NCBI RefSeq assembly: GCF_000253295.1
Contig: NC_015717.1
Coordinates: 2,666,001 to 2,730,000 of the forward strand
Direction of reading: 5' to 3'
Length of the DNA: 64,000 bases
From: Hyphomicrobium sp. MC1
GTDB lineage: Bacteria; Pseudomonadota; Alphaproteobacteria; Rhizobiales; Hyphomicrobiaceae
Shown here: piece after piece, positions 9,714 to 18,573 of the stretch
Numbering within the stretch: position 1 is the first letter of the stretch
How the letters are laid out: every line of letters begins with the position of its first letter
Position numbers and translations under genes: made by a program
The notes under the pieces: generated by a model
What the model was told of the DNA's origin: nothing
Database searches by the model: none
What the model saw: only the letters and a program-made list of their open reading frames with translations

Positions 9714-10681
9714 GCAGCGCTCTTACGTTTCATCTGCCACCAGTCCACGAGGCGGCGCAGGCCTTCGTCGAGATCGACCTCGGCCGTGAAGCCGAGATCT
9801 CTTTTGGCGGCTGTCGTGTCGGCAAGGCGGCGAGATACCGGGTTCACCTTGCGCTCGGGACCATATTCCGGCTGCATGTTCGAACCCATGACCCGGAGCA
9901 GCGCGTAGGCAAGATCGTTCAGCGACGTCTCGGTGCCGCTGGCGACGTTGTAGACATTATCGGACTTATCAGACTGCAGCGCCAGGATATTGCTGCGGGC
10001 AACGTCGTCGATATAGACGAAGTCCATCGTCTGCTTACCGTCACCAAAGATCAACGGTGGTTGACCGGCCTCGATGCGTTCCATCCAGCGGATCAGAACC
10101 TCGGTATATTTGCCGTAGATGTCCATGCGCGGACCGTAGACGTTGAAGTAGCGCAGCGCGACGTACGGCAGTCCATACATATCGTTGAACGACCGAAGCA
10201 AGCCTTCGAGCATGATCTTGCTCGCGCCGTACCAGGTGCGGTTGTTGTACGGATGATGGTCTTCCTTAGTCGGAAAGACATCGGCCAGGCCATAAATCGA
10301 AGCCGACGAGGCCGTGACGAATTTCTTCACTCCCTTTGCGACGGCCGCTTCGAGAACATTGTAGGAGCCGTCGCACATCGTCTCCAGCGCGGCGCGCGGC
10401 TGCTCGGCGCAGGCCGTAATACGAAGGGTTGCCATGTGGATAACGGAGTCCATGCCATCCGTCACTCGCTGGACGGTGGCAATATCGCGAATATCACCTT
10501 TGACGAGTTCGACACGGGGGTCACGTAACGCACCGTCGACATTACCGATGGTGCCGCGTTCCAGGTTGTCGAGAATAATGATCTTCTCGGGTTTGTGATG
10601 CTGCAGAAGAAGATCAATTGTCGTCGAGCCGACGAGACCGCAACCGCCCGTTACGAGTATTCTTGAACCTTCGATCAACAT
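9710..10681 (-). CDS. NAD-dependent sugar epimerase/dehydratase (extended SDR)
   Basis: 323 residues of the extended short-chain dehydrogenase family. The Rossmann motif TGGCGLVG is at 11-18 and the catalytic pair in WYGASK (Y151, K155) is intact, with the catalytic serine region FVTASSASIYG ahead of it. RYFNVYGPRM and GDGKQTMDFVYIDDVA complete the nucleotide-sugar signature. Comparable enzymes act as UDP-hexose 4-epimerases or 4,6-dehydratases. The ATGA overlap with the next aminotransferase suggests that the two act on the same sugar nucleotide. Confidence 0.87.
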   Translation of the reverse strand: MLIEGSRILVTGGCGLVGSTTIDLLLQHHKPEKIIILDNLERGTIGNVDGALRDPRVELVKGDIRDIATVQRVTDGMDSVIHMATLRITACAEQPRAALETMCDGSYNVLEAAVAKGVKKFVTASSASIYGLADVFPTKEDHHPYNNRTWYGASKIMLEGLLRSFNDMYGLPYVALRYFNVYGPRMDIYGKYTEVLIRWMERIEAGQPPLIFGDGKQTMDFVYIDDVARSNILALQSDKSDNVYNVASGTETSLNDLAYALLRVMGSNMQPEYGPERKVNPVSRRLADTTAAKRDLGFTAEVDLDEGLRRLVDWWQMKRKSAA

Positions 10682-10720
10682 GGCCTTGTCCTATCCATCC
10701 CCAAAGTTATTACGGCGCTA

Positions 10721-11821
10721 TTATCCTGGAAATGCAAGAAGGGCATCGACAACGGCTTTCTGCGCTTCAGGCTTCAGCTCCGGATACATCGGAAGCGAAA
10801 GGACCTCGGCAGCGGCCGCTTCGGCGTACGGGAATTGACCTGCCTCGTATCCGAGATCCCGGAACGCGGGCAACAAATGAACGGGCGTCGGGTAATGAAT
10901 GCCCGTCTGCACGCCTTTGGACTCCATCCAGCTTTGCAGCGCCGCACGCGACTTCGTCCTGATCGCGTAAACGTGATAAACGTGACGCGCATCGTTGCGC
11001 TCATGCGGCGGCGCATAGGGGCTGCCCTGAAGCAGATCTCGATAACGTTCAGCGGCCGCGCGACGGTTCTCCGTCCAACCTTCGAGATAGCGTAACTTCA
11101 CACGAAGAACGGCGCCCTGGACACCTTCCATGCGATAGTTGAAGCCCTTCAGCTCATGTTGATATTTTTTCTCCGCGCCCCAGTCGCGCAACATGCGGAC
11201 CGTGCGTGCGTAATTCTCGTTTTCCGTGACGACCATGCCGGCTTCACCGTACGCGCCGAGGTTCTTGCCCGGGTAGAAGCTGAAGCACGCAAGATCGCCG
11301 AGGCTGCCGACACGGCGGCCTTTATACTCCGCACCATGCGCCTGAGCGGCGTCTTCGATAACGACGAGGCCATGTTTCTTCGCGATCGCATTGATCGGAT
11401 CCATATCGGCGGGCTGGCCGTAAAGATGGACCGGCATGATGGCTTTCGTTCGCGGCGTAATTGCAGCCTCGATCGCGTCCGGTGCCATGGTGTATGTCAG
11501 AGGATCGATATCAACGAACACGGTCTTTGCGCCGGTATAATGGATCGCGGAGACCGTGGCGACGAACGTGAACGGCACGGTGATGACTTCGTCGCCTGGA
11601 CCAACGCCTGCCGCCAGGAGCGCCAGATGAAGCGCACTCGTACCACTGTTCACGCCGCAGCCGATGCTGTTGCCTGAGTAGGTCGCGAACTCGTTTTCTA
11701 GCGTTGCGACTTCTTTGCCGAGCGTAAACTGGCAGCTTTCGAGAACGCCTTCGATCGCACTCATGATCTCCGGCTTGATAGAATGAAATTGGGTCTTGAG
11801 GTCTACGAACGGGATCATCAA
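10721..11821 (-). CDS. DegT family aminotransferase, WbpE-like (UDP-3-keto-GlcNAcA aminotransferase)
   Basis: 366 residues. PLP lysine K186 in FSFYPGKNLGAYGEAG, D157 in VIEDAAQAHGA, and the N-terminus IPFVDLKTQF are characteristic of the WbpE/WlbC subgroup, which makes UDP-2-acetamido-3-amino-glucuronate. Directly upstream in the operon are a Gfo/Idh/MocA oxidoreductase (WbpB-like) and a hexapeptide acetyltransferase (WbpD-like). This is the same trio that builds UDP-GlcNAc3NAcA in Pseudomonas aeruginosa and Bordetella. Assignment rests on the trio plus motif resemblance. Start at 11821 or the second methionine at 11818. Confidence 0.87.
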   Translation of the reverse strand: MMIPFVDLKTQFHSIKPEIMSAIEGVLESCQFTLGKEVATLENEFATYSGNSIGCGVNSGTSALHLALLAAGVGPGDEVITVPFTFVATVSAIHYTGAKTVFVDIDPLTYTMAPDAIEAAITPRTKAIMPVHLYGQPADMDPINAIAKKHGLVVIEDAAQAHGAEYKGRRVGSLGDLACFSFYPGKNLGAYGEAGMVVTENENYARTVRMLRDWGAEKKYQHELKGFNYRMEGVQGAVLRVKLRYLEGWTENRRAAAERYRDLLQGSPYAPPHERNDARHVYHVYAIRTKSRAALQSWMESKGVQTGIHYPTPVHLLPAFRDLGYEAGQFPYAEAAAAEVLSLPMYPELKPEAQKAVVDALLAFPG

Positions 11822-11824
11822 AGC

Positions 11825-12838
11825 CTACCGATGAATGTAAATGGTTTCGCCACGGCCGCGCATGGAACTGGTTGCCGCCTCGATGAGCGAAACGACACGC
11901 TCTCCGGATTGGCCGTCTGAAATAGGTTTTTGCTGCTTTTCGATACAGTCGAGGAAATGTTCGCCCTCGACGCTCAAAGCTTCCTTACTGTCCAGTTTGG
12001 GTGCCCACATGTCGCCCATGCGGTAGCCGACGCGCATTTCCTGGATCTGCCTCGGATCGTCCGTGAAGCTGACGCCCTTGTCGTAAATTTTTACTTTCTC
12101 GCTCGGCTCGAGATCGTTGTACGTGATCATTTTGCTGCTTCCGCCGATCAGAATCTGACGCACCTTCACGGGGGCAAGCCAGCTGACATTGGCGTGGGCG
12201 ATCATGCCGGAGTTATAGAATAGCGTGACGTACGCGAGATTTTCTGGCGAGCCGGGAAAGTGGTTCGAACCCGCCGCCGTCACCGCAATGGGCTTTTCGT
12301 CGAGCAGATAGTCGAGAATTGCGAAGTCGTGCGCGGCCAAATCGGAAATGACGTTCACGTCGCGCTGGAAGAGGCCGAGGTTGACCCGGATCGAGTCATA
12401 ATAGAACAACTGTCCCATATCGGCCGAGCGCACGATCTCGCCGACCTTCCGGATCGAGCCGGTGTAGACGAACGTGTGATCGACCAGCAAAACGAGATTG
12501 CGCTTTGCAGCGACCTCCACAAGTTGCGCGGCCTGCATCGACGTTTCCGTCATCGGCTTCGCGAGCCAGACATGCTTTCCGGCCTTCAAAGCCGCCATTG
12601 CAATGGGAAAGTGGGTTGAGACCGGAGTAGCGATAATAATCGCGTCAATCTTCGGGTCGCGAAGCAGCTCATGATAATCGGTTGTGGTGTGAACACCTGG
12701 GAACCGCGCTGCGACTAGGGCAAGTCGCTTGCTGTCAAGGTCTGAAACGCCAACGAGCTTAGCTCGCGAAAGCTCCGCAAAATTTCGAACTAGGTTTGGC
12801 CCCCAATAGCCATACCCGATTACGCCGATACCAATCAT
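11825..12838 (-). CDS. Gfo/Idh/MocA oxidoreductase, WbpB-like sugar-nucleotide 3-dehydrogenase
   Basis: About 337 residues. The N-terminus IGVIGYGYWGPNLVRNF is the Rossmann dinucleotide motif of this family and LAKPMTET (about residues 90-97) is the EKP-type motif carrying the catalytic lysine. In the WbpB/WlbA group this enzyme oxidises C3 of UDP-GlcNAcA and recycles NADH with 2-oxoglutarate made by the WbpE aminotransferase, whose homologue lies immediately downstream. The start is uncertain: ATG at 12838 fits the family, while a TTG at 12862 has a better purine-rich leader and a GTG at 12847 is also in frame. Confidence 0.86.
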   Translation of the reverse strand: MIGIGVIGYGYWGPNLVRNFAELSRAKLVGVSDLDSKRLALVAARFPGVHTTTDYHELLRDPKIDAIIIATPVSTHFPIAMAALKAGKHVWLAKPMTETSMQAAQLVEVAAKRNLVLLVDHTFVYTGSIRKVGEIVRSADMGQLFYYDSIRVNLGLFQRDVNVISDLAAHDFAILDYLLDEKPIAVTAAGSNHFPGSPENLAYVTLFYNSGMIAHANVSWLAPVKVRQILIGGSSKMITYNDLEPSEKVKIYDKGVSFTDDPRQIQEMRVGYRMGDMWAPKLDSKEALSVEGEHFLDCIEKQQKPISDGQSGERVVSLIEAATSSMRGRGETIYIHR

Positions 12839-12901
12839 CGTACTCACGCCACCCGCTAACAAGATACCCCCGCTCCTGCCGAAGCAGAAAGCGTAAAACT
12901 C

Positions 12902-13393
12902 TCAATCACATTTCCGAACGATGGTCGCGGCAGGCCCTGCCACGATCGTATGGTCCGGCACGTCCTTCGCGACCACGGCCCCGGCGCCAACGAGCGCGCC
13001 GTATCCGATCGTTACGCCGGGAAGGATCGTTGCGTTGCTGCCAATACTTGCCCCTTTCTTGACGAGTGTCTTAATGACCGTCCAATCCGCCTCACTTTGC
13101 GGACTCCCATCGGGATTTGCCGCTCGGGGATAGAGGTCATTGGTAAACATCACGCCATGGCCTATGAACACTTCATCTTCAATCTCGACACCCTCACAAA
13201 TGAAACTGTGGGACGAAATTTTGCACCGCTCCCCAACAACGGCATTTTTCTGAATCTCGACAAACGATCCAATTCTCGTGCCATCGCCGATTGTGCATCC
13301 GTAAAGATTGACCTGATCGGGGTGATAAATTTTAACGTCCGCCCCCAGCCGCACAGATCCGTCGATCGGCATTTCCTGTTCCCAATTTGGCAA
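12902..13393 (-). CDS. Left-handed beta-helix acetyltransferase, WbpD-like
   Basis: 163 residues made almost wholly of hexapeptide repeats (IGDGTRIGSFVEI, IEDEVFIGHGVMF, IGSNATILPGVTIGYGALVG) and ending in VAGPAATIVRKC, the typical end of sugar-nucleotide N-acetyltransferases. It heads the nine-gene minus-strand operon and is followed by WbpB- and WbpE-like genes, so acetylation of the 3-amino group of UDP-GlcNAc3NA is the likely reaction. An alternative start lies at 13372 (MPIDGSVRLG). Confidence 0.87.
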   Translation of the reverse strand: MPNWEQEMPIDGSVRLGADVKIYHPDQVNLYGCTIGDGTRIGSFVEIQKNAVVGERCKISSHSFICEGVEIEDEVFIGHGVMFTNDLYPRAANPDGSPQSEADWTVIKTLVKKGASIGSNATILPGVTIGYGALVGAGAVVAKDVPDHTIVAGPAATIVRKCD

Positions 13394-13685
13394 TACTTTA
13401 TTAACTGGCCTTTCGACGACTCTGGCCGTCGTGGCCGAATATCTATCCGCTGAAGATTTAAAAAAGACCTCGAAATCTAAACTTAACGTAGCAGAAAACT
13501 TGCCTCCCGGATCACCTTAAGGGCTTTGCTGAAAAATTTAAGATATCTTTATTCCGTACAGCGAATAAATGGTCAAAGTCTGCGGCACCGTCTGACATCA
13601 GGTATTGCGCAAATTTTCATAAGATACACACCATCCGTCATGTCATATTGGCTCGAACATATGGATTGGGTCGGGAGTCGCTCTG
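13394..13685. promoter_or_regulatory. Divergent intergenic region with a 7-bp inverted repeat
   Basis: About 290 AT-richer bases between the divergently transcribed acetyltransferase and GumC-like genes, so it should hold both promoters. The only clear symmetry is TTTATTC at 13548-13554 facing GAATAAA at 13563-13569, an 8-base-spaced dyad that could be an operator. No confident -35/-10 pair was identified. Confidence 0.35.
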
Positions 13686-15596
13686 GTGCGTTTCGATAAT
13701 TTGCGCAGCGTTCAAAATACGAACATTCATCAGGATGACGACGGCATTCGACCTAGCGAGCTTCTCTCGATCGCTGACGTCATCTCATTTTTCAAGCATT
13801 TCTGGCCTTTCATCGCAAGCGCTTCAATCGCGTGCGCAATATTAGGTCTGCTTTATGTCTTGACGGCCACGCCAACATACACGGCAACGGCTCAGCTTTT
13901 GATCGAGACCAATCAGGCTTCTGGGCCAACCATTATGACGCCGGAGGCGGTGGTTTCTCTTGATACGCCGCAGATCGAAAGTGAGATTGCCGTTCTCAAT
14001 TCGGAACAGATTGTCGGGCGCGTCGCGAAAACACTGCTCAAAGGTGACGCGAAAGCAGACGCAGCCGACAAAACGTCTCCGCCCCCTACGGCCAGCACTA
14101 ACGAGCGGGGCTGGCTGTCACGGCTTTTGTTTGGCGCCCTCCCCCCACCAACGCCGGCTCAAGAAGCGGAAAAGCTGCGCCAGATCGAGCTCACCATCCA
14201 ATCCAATCTGGGCGTCAAGCGTGTCGGACTTTCCTATGTTCTGGAGCTTTCCTACAGGGATCCGGATCCGAAAAAGGCCGCAGAGATCGTCAATACCCTC
14301 GGAGATGCTTACGTCCAGGACAAGATCGACGGGCGCGCAAGCGCGGCTCGTCGCAACAGTCTTTGGCTCGAGTCGCGCATTGAAGAAATCCGCAGACTGA
14401 TGAATGAAGCCGCTATCGACGTACAGGAATTCAAGGCTCGCCGCGATTACCGCTTGGCTGACCGTCCCACATCCAGCGACAGCAATCTCGGACTAGATTT
14501 TCTTCCCAAACCAACGTCTCCGGCGAGCCCGGCAACGGGAGACAGCGCTGCCAAAGCGGCGCCGAAGGATAACCAGGCAGTGACGACGCCGCAGGAAGCT
14601 CCGACGCTCGAAGAGCTCGACTCCCGCGCGCTTACCTATCAGAAGATCTACGAGAGCTACCTTCGCGCCTACACAGACACCGTTCAGCGCCAATCCTACC
14701 CTTCCACGTCCGCTCGTCTCATCACTCGAGCCCAGCCGCCAAAACGTAAAAGCAGCCCAAAAGGCACGCTGACTCTTCTTGGCTCTCTCATCTTTGGCGG
14801 CATTCTAGGCGCCGGAGCGGCGCTGGCCATGTCTGTCCTGAACGAGCGCGTGCGGTCTTCCAACCAGCTTATGAGGCATATCGGAGCGCCCCTTCTTGGT
14901 GAAATCGACGATACGCGATGGCGTTCGCGCCTACCCATCGTTGGAAAGCACCTCGGCCGGCAGCAGCGACGAAAGCGAAATGCACTCATCGTCGTAAGCC
15001 ATCCGCAATCGCCAGACGCCCGACAACTCGTCAAGACCGCGGCAGCCATCAACGACGCGGCCAATGCGAGGGGTGCGGTAGCTATAGGCATCTTTGGAAT
15101 CTCCAAGGCAATCGACGACGCCGCCGTTTGCAGCAACGTTGCGCTTCTCAATGCGCGCGCTGGCAAGAGGACTTTGCTGATCGAGACGGAGCCTGGCCGT
15201 ACAAATCTTGCAGCCTCGCTAGTCAGCGATCTCCAGTTCGATCTGAAGGACGTGATCGAAGGCCGAGCCGAACCGGAAGCGGCTATCGTGCAGTACGACA
15301 TCGAGCCCGCCCTCTCCTTGCTTCTGGTCGACAAGACAGAGGCGGCCGGGTTCTGGACCCTCCAGCGTGTCGCGAAACTGAGCGAACTCATCAAAAGCCT
15401 GAGCGGGTCATACGAAAATATTTTCGTGCATCTCCCCTCTGGATCGGACACCGAAGTCGTAACGAAGGCCGTCGAAGGCGTCGTCATCGTTGCCGAAATA
15501 TGGCAGACAAGCTTGGCAGAACTTGAGGACGTCGCATCGCGCATGCGAATCGTCGGACAGCCGCCTCTCGGCGTCGTGAGCGCGAAGTTTTCGTAG
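13686..15596 (+). CDS. Exopolysaccharide co-polymerase/chain-length protein (GumC/Wzc-like) with degenerate kinase-like tail
   Basis: 636 residues from a GTG start. A Wzz domain with a first membrane helix (about 38-60) is followed by YTATAQLLIE, a long periplasmic coiled-coil-rich part and a second helix (about 361-383) preceded by a proline-rich stretch. The C-terminal ~200 residues have the order of a bacterial tyrosine-kinase domain (VAIGIFGISK, then TLLIETEPGRTNLAASL). However, the Walker A site lacks GKS/T and Walker A' reads E instead of D, and there is no tyrosine cluster at the end. It probably sets chain length and bridges to the outer-membrane exporter, with the tail acting structurally. 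Confidence 0.85.
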   Translation: MRFDNLRSVQNTNIHQDDDGIRPSELLSIADVISFFKHFWPFIASASIACAILGLLYVLTATPTYTATAQLLIETNQASGPTIMTPEAVVSLDTPQIESEIAVLNSEQIVGRVAKTLLKGDAKADAADKTSPPPTASTNERGWLSRLLFGALPPPTPAQEAEKLRQIELTIQSNLGVKRVGLSYVLELSYRDPDPKKAAEIVNTLGDAYVQDKIDGRASAARRNSLWLESRIEEIRRLMNEAAIDVQEFKARRDYRLADRPTSSDSNLGLDFLPKPTSPASPATGDSAAKAAPKDNQAVTTPQEAPTLEELDSRALTYQKIYESYLRAYTDTVQRQSYPSTSARLITRAQPPKRKSSPKGTLTLLGSLIFGGILGAGAALAMSVLNERVRSSNQLMRHIGAPLLGEIDDTRWRSRLPIVGKHLGRQQRRKRNALIVVSHPQSPDARQLVKTAAAINDAANARGAVAIGIFGISKAIDDAAVCSNVALLNARAGKRTLLIETEPGRTNLAASLVSDLQFDLKDVIEGRAEPEAAIVQYDIEPALSLLLVDKTEAAGFWTLQRVAKLSELIKSLSGSYENIFVHLPSGSDTEVVTKAVEGVVIVAEIWQTSLAELEDVASRMRIVGQPPLGVVSAKFS

Positions 15597-15693
15597 GACC
15601 GCCCATTGCCGACCACGTCCCAACGACACGGGCCAGCCCTCGTCGTGGCCGGCATGAGCGTCATTCGATTTGGGTGCCTTAACTGAGGGCGGT

Positions 15694-16653
15694 CTAAGGC
15701 GAGGCGCTCAGCTTTCGCTTTATTGCGCTGAGTTTTGCCTCGGCGACTTCGCGAGCCATATAGGGGAAGCTTGCGAGTGACTTAGAGATAGCGCCAAGCG
15801 CTCCCACAAGCCCATGCTCGCGCTTGGCATCCAACAAAATCCGGAAGTCCCTATTGTTCCGAGTCGAAACTAACAATCTTTCGAGCGAGGGCGCGTACCC
15901 ATTGTGACCCAACGCAGCATCGAGTTCCGTCAGTGCGCGATAGAGTTCGGCGATGTCCTGGGTGCGATGGGAGCCGCTCAACGACGTGGGGTGTTCGACT
16001 GCGAAATAACCGCAGCCCGCAACCAGCTTAAATCGCGCGTTACTGCGGAGCGCACTGGCATACAGGATCAAATCTTCGCCCAGGCGCAGCCGTTCATCAT
16101 ACCGCAGGGCATACGTCTGCAGAAACTCTCTCCGCATGACGGGTTTCAGAAACCCCAGTTCGCGGCGAACACGATCCTTGCGTGAAATGTTACCAGCAAT
16201 AAAGGCATCAAGGCTGAGCTGAAGCGGCAGTTTTGTCGCCGTCGGCAACAGCCTATCGAGGATGTTTCCGCCGCGGTAGTCAGCCGTGAAGAACAGATCG
16301 TCGGCGAGGAAATCCCAGTCGTCCCCTCCCGCTAAAAACAGCCGCTCAAGACGATCCGGCGCCATGTAATCGTCAGCATCCAGGATACAAATGAACGGCG
16401 ACGTCGAGGACTCGATTGCTATATTGCGGGCTCTGGACGGCCCGACATTCTGCTCGAGGCGCAAAATCTTCAGCCGTCCCGATCCATCATCGGCGGATGC
16501 GGCAACAGCTGCGGTATCATCACGCGATCCGTCATCGACGAAAATGACTTCTCCGGCCAAGGATTGGCGCAAAGCCGAACTGACGGCATAAGCCGCGGTC
16601 GCCGAGGCGTTCTTGGCTGCAATTACTACCGCTGTCGATCCGACGACGCCCAT
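15694..16653 (-). CDS. Glycosyltransferase family 2
   Basis: 319 residues. TAVVIAAKNASAT at the N-terminus, VDDGSRDDT, NVGPSRARNIAIE and CILDADDYM (the DxD site) in order are unmistakable for GT2. The C-terminal half is less conserved. It lies 19 bases downstream of the flippase gene on the same strand, so the pair is probably one transcript. It converges with the GumC-like gene. Confidence 0.87.
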   Translation of the reverse strand: MGVVGSTAVVIAAKNASATAAYAVSSALRQSLAGEVIFVDDGSRDDTAAVAASADDGSGRLKILRLEQNVGPSRARNIAIESSTSPFICILDADDYMAPDRLERLFLAGGDDWDFLADDLFFTADYRGGNILDRLLPTATKLPLQLSLDAFIAGNISRKDRVRRELGFLKPVMRREFLQTYALRYDERLRLGEDLILYASALRSNARFKLVAGCGYFAVEHPTSLSGSHRTQDIAELYRALTELDAALGHNGYAPSLERLLVSTRNNRDFRILLDAKREHGLVGALGAISKSLASFPYMAREVAEAKLSAIKRKLSASP

Positions 16654-16672
16654 CTGGCCGGCTATCCTTGGA

Positions 16673-18190
16673 TTATTCTTTTCTCACGGACGCCCGCGAG
16701 ACCACAGCCGACCTGACAGCTTTCAAATTTTGCACCGTCGCTGGTGAAAACAAGACCGCGGCTGCGGCATCCAATAAGCGATCTATCTCATTTTTAATGG
16801 GATGGCCCGTTAAATGGATCGCGAAGAACCACGAGATTGCCGAGAGAATGCCCGCGCCGACACCGATAGCCACCGGCATTTGCTCCGCTCCGTCCGCAAT
16901 GATCGCCGCGAGTATCAGGGGTACTGCGCTCACGAGCGTCACGATAAAACTCTTTTGCAAAGCACGCAGAACGTCGTTTTGAGGCAATGAGATGTGTTTA
17001 CTGACGAAATGAAGTGAGACTGCGACTGTATACATATTCGTCAGAACGAAGCTCCAAGCGACGGCCATCAGCCCCCAAAAAGAAGCTGCGATCTGCACGG
17101 CAACAACGACAGGCACAGTCAGGATCGCTAAAATAGCTGTCTCGCGAACTCCTCCAGCGGCAATGAGAGCGGGACGGCACAAACTGAGCGGGAAGCAAAT
17201 CATCGACGACATTGCCAGCACCTGAATGATCGGAACGGTGCTGCTCCACTGCGCCCCCAGCAAAATCATGACCAACGGATGGGCGAGGAGCACCACTCCA
17301 ACCAATGCGGGCCATAGAAGCACGGTCACATGCTCAATACCCAACAGGAAACTCTTGCCGAGATCGCGCCCCTCGCGTGAGTGTTTGGAGAAGGCTGGTT
17401 GGAGAACGGGGGCGAAGCCAGACAATAACGTTTTGTCTGCTAGGCGGCTGATCGATAACGCGCGCTGATAGATACCGAGAGACGCCGCACCGAGTGTCTT
17501 TCCGAAGGCAAGAAAGGGAGCGGCATCGCCAAGATGCAATAACAGCGCCCGGGCGCTGTCATACACCCCGTACCGCACGACGGGCCGCCATTCCGAAAGC
17601 GAAAACCTGTAAATTGGAAACTTCGGGCCCCACATCAGGCAAAGCCAAAAATATATGACCGTCGATACGAGCTGTGCCCAAGCATAGCTCATATAGCTGA
17701 AGCCAGCGAGTGCCAGCATGATCGTTACGACGGCATTCAAGGAACTGGTCGTCAGGCTCAGGATCGTCAGTTTGTCGAACTGAAGATTTCGGTTCAACAA
17801 CGCGTAAGCCGGAGAACAGAATGATGACGTCAGCAAGCAAAACGCGGTGACATGCAAATAGGCTTCAAGCCCTGGTAGACCGTAGAATTTTGCGATTGTT
17901 CCCGCGAAGAAATAGGTCAACAGAAAAAGCGGAAGCGCGAGCATCAGCGTAACGGTGAAAACGGACTGTACGCGTTCCGGTGTCGGATCATCGACTTGAA
18001 TAATGTAGGTGCCGCTGCCGAAATCTCGGAAGATGTCGATCAATCCGAAAATTGCTAGGCCGATGACCGCAATACCAAAATCCGCCGGGGTCAGGAGGCG
18101 GGCCGTTACGATGGTCGTCAACATCCCCAGTAAGAGGACGCTATAGCGCTCAAAACTTGAAAATATTAGTCCCCTGCGAACGCTCGACAT
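16673..18190 (-). CDS. Wzx-type lipopolysaccharide/exopolysaccharide flippase (MOP superfamily, WzxC-like)
   Basis: 505 residues with about 14 hydrophobic segments. The N-terminus GLIFSSFERYSVLLLGMLTT and ARLLTPADFGIAVIGLAI are typical of WzxC/TuaB/ExoT-like polysaccharide flippases, and LGIYQRALSISRLADKTL lies in the expected central loop. It would move undecaprenyl-linked repeat units across the inner membrane for Wzy-dependent polymerisation, a route separate from the Wzm/Wzt exporter in the same locus. No recognisable Wzy polymerase was found in the window. Confidence 0.87.
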   Translation of the reverse strand: MSSVRRGLIFSSFERYSVLLLGMLTTIVTARLLTPADFGIAVIGLAIFGLIDIFRDFGSGTYIIQVDDPTPERVQSVFTVTLMLALPLFLLTYFFAGTIAKFYGLPGLEAYLHVTAFCLLTSSFCSPAYALLNRNLQFDKLTILSLTTSSLNAVVTIMLALAGFSYMSYAWAQLVSTVIYFWLCLMWGPKFPIYRFSLSEWRPVVRYGVYDSARALLLHLGDAAPFLAFGKTLGAASLGIYQRALSISRLADKTLLSGFAPVLQPAFSKHSREGRDLGKSFLLGIEHVTVLLWPALVGVVLLAHPLVMILLGAQWSSTVPIIQVLAMSSMICFPLSLCRPALIAAGGVRETAILAILTVPVVVAVQIAASFWGLMAVAWSFVLTNMYTVAVSLHFVSKHISLPQNDVLRALQKSFIVTLVSAVPLILAAIIADGAEQMPVAIGVGAGILSAISWFFAIHLTGHPIKNEIDRLLDAAAAVLFSPATVQNLKAVRSAVVSRASVRKE

Positions 18191-18573
18191 TCAAATTCTC
18201 AATTGCACATGCAGGCAGCTTTTTTGACGAATGCCGTCGTCGTCATTGCAATGACATCGATAACACAGCACCATTTCTGATCCGTTATCGAATCATCGAA
18301 CGATGTAAACAATCCATTCAGCAGAGAGACAATTCGCGCAATTCATTCGCACGCGCGGGATACGCCGCTGGCGAGAAAACAGCGTTCCTGATTTCCGGAA
18401 GATGGGAAAAGCGAATGGGAAAGGCCCGTATCAAGCGAAATCTATTTACTCTGTCTATTTTGAGGCGCCGACATTCCAGCAATCTGACGTCAGTTTCCTC
18501 ATCCCAAAATGAAATGTGTGGAGCAACGGTGCTGCCCCACACATTTCGAAGTCTCATTTTATGACGATGCGGA
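18191..18573. other. Intergenic region between flippase and export genes
   Basis: About 380 bases upstream of the minus-strand flippase gene, AT-richer than its surroundings, with no credible coding frame. It should contain the flippase promoter, and at its right end it holds the terminator of the export gene. No other structure was seen. Confidence 0.4.
18511..18547 (-). terminator. Hairpin terminator after the Wza-like gene
   Basis: Arms GAAATGTGTGG (18511-18521) and CCACACATTTC (18537-18547) are perfectly complementary. An inner AGCA/TGCT pair extends the stem. It lies about 27 bases beyond the stop of the minus-strand export gene and is followed on that strand by a short T-rich run. Confidence 0.65.
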
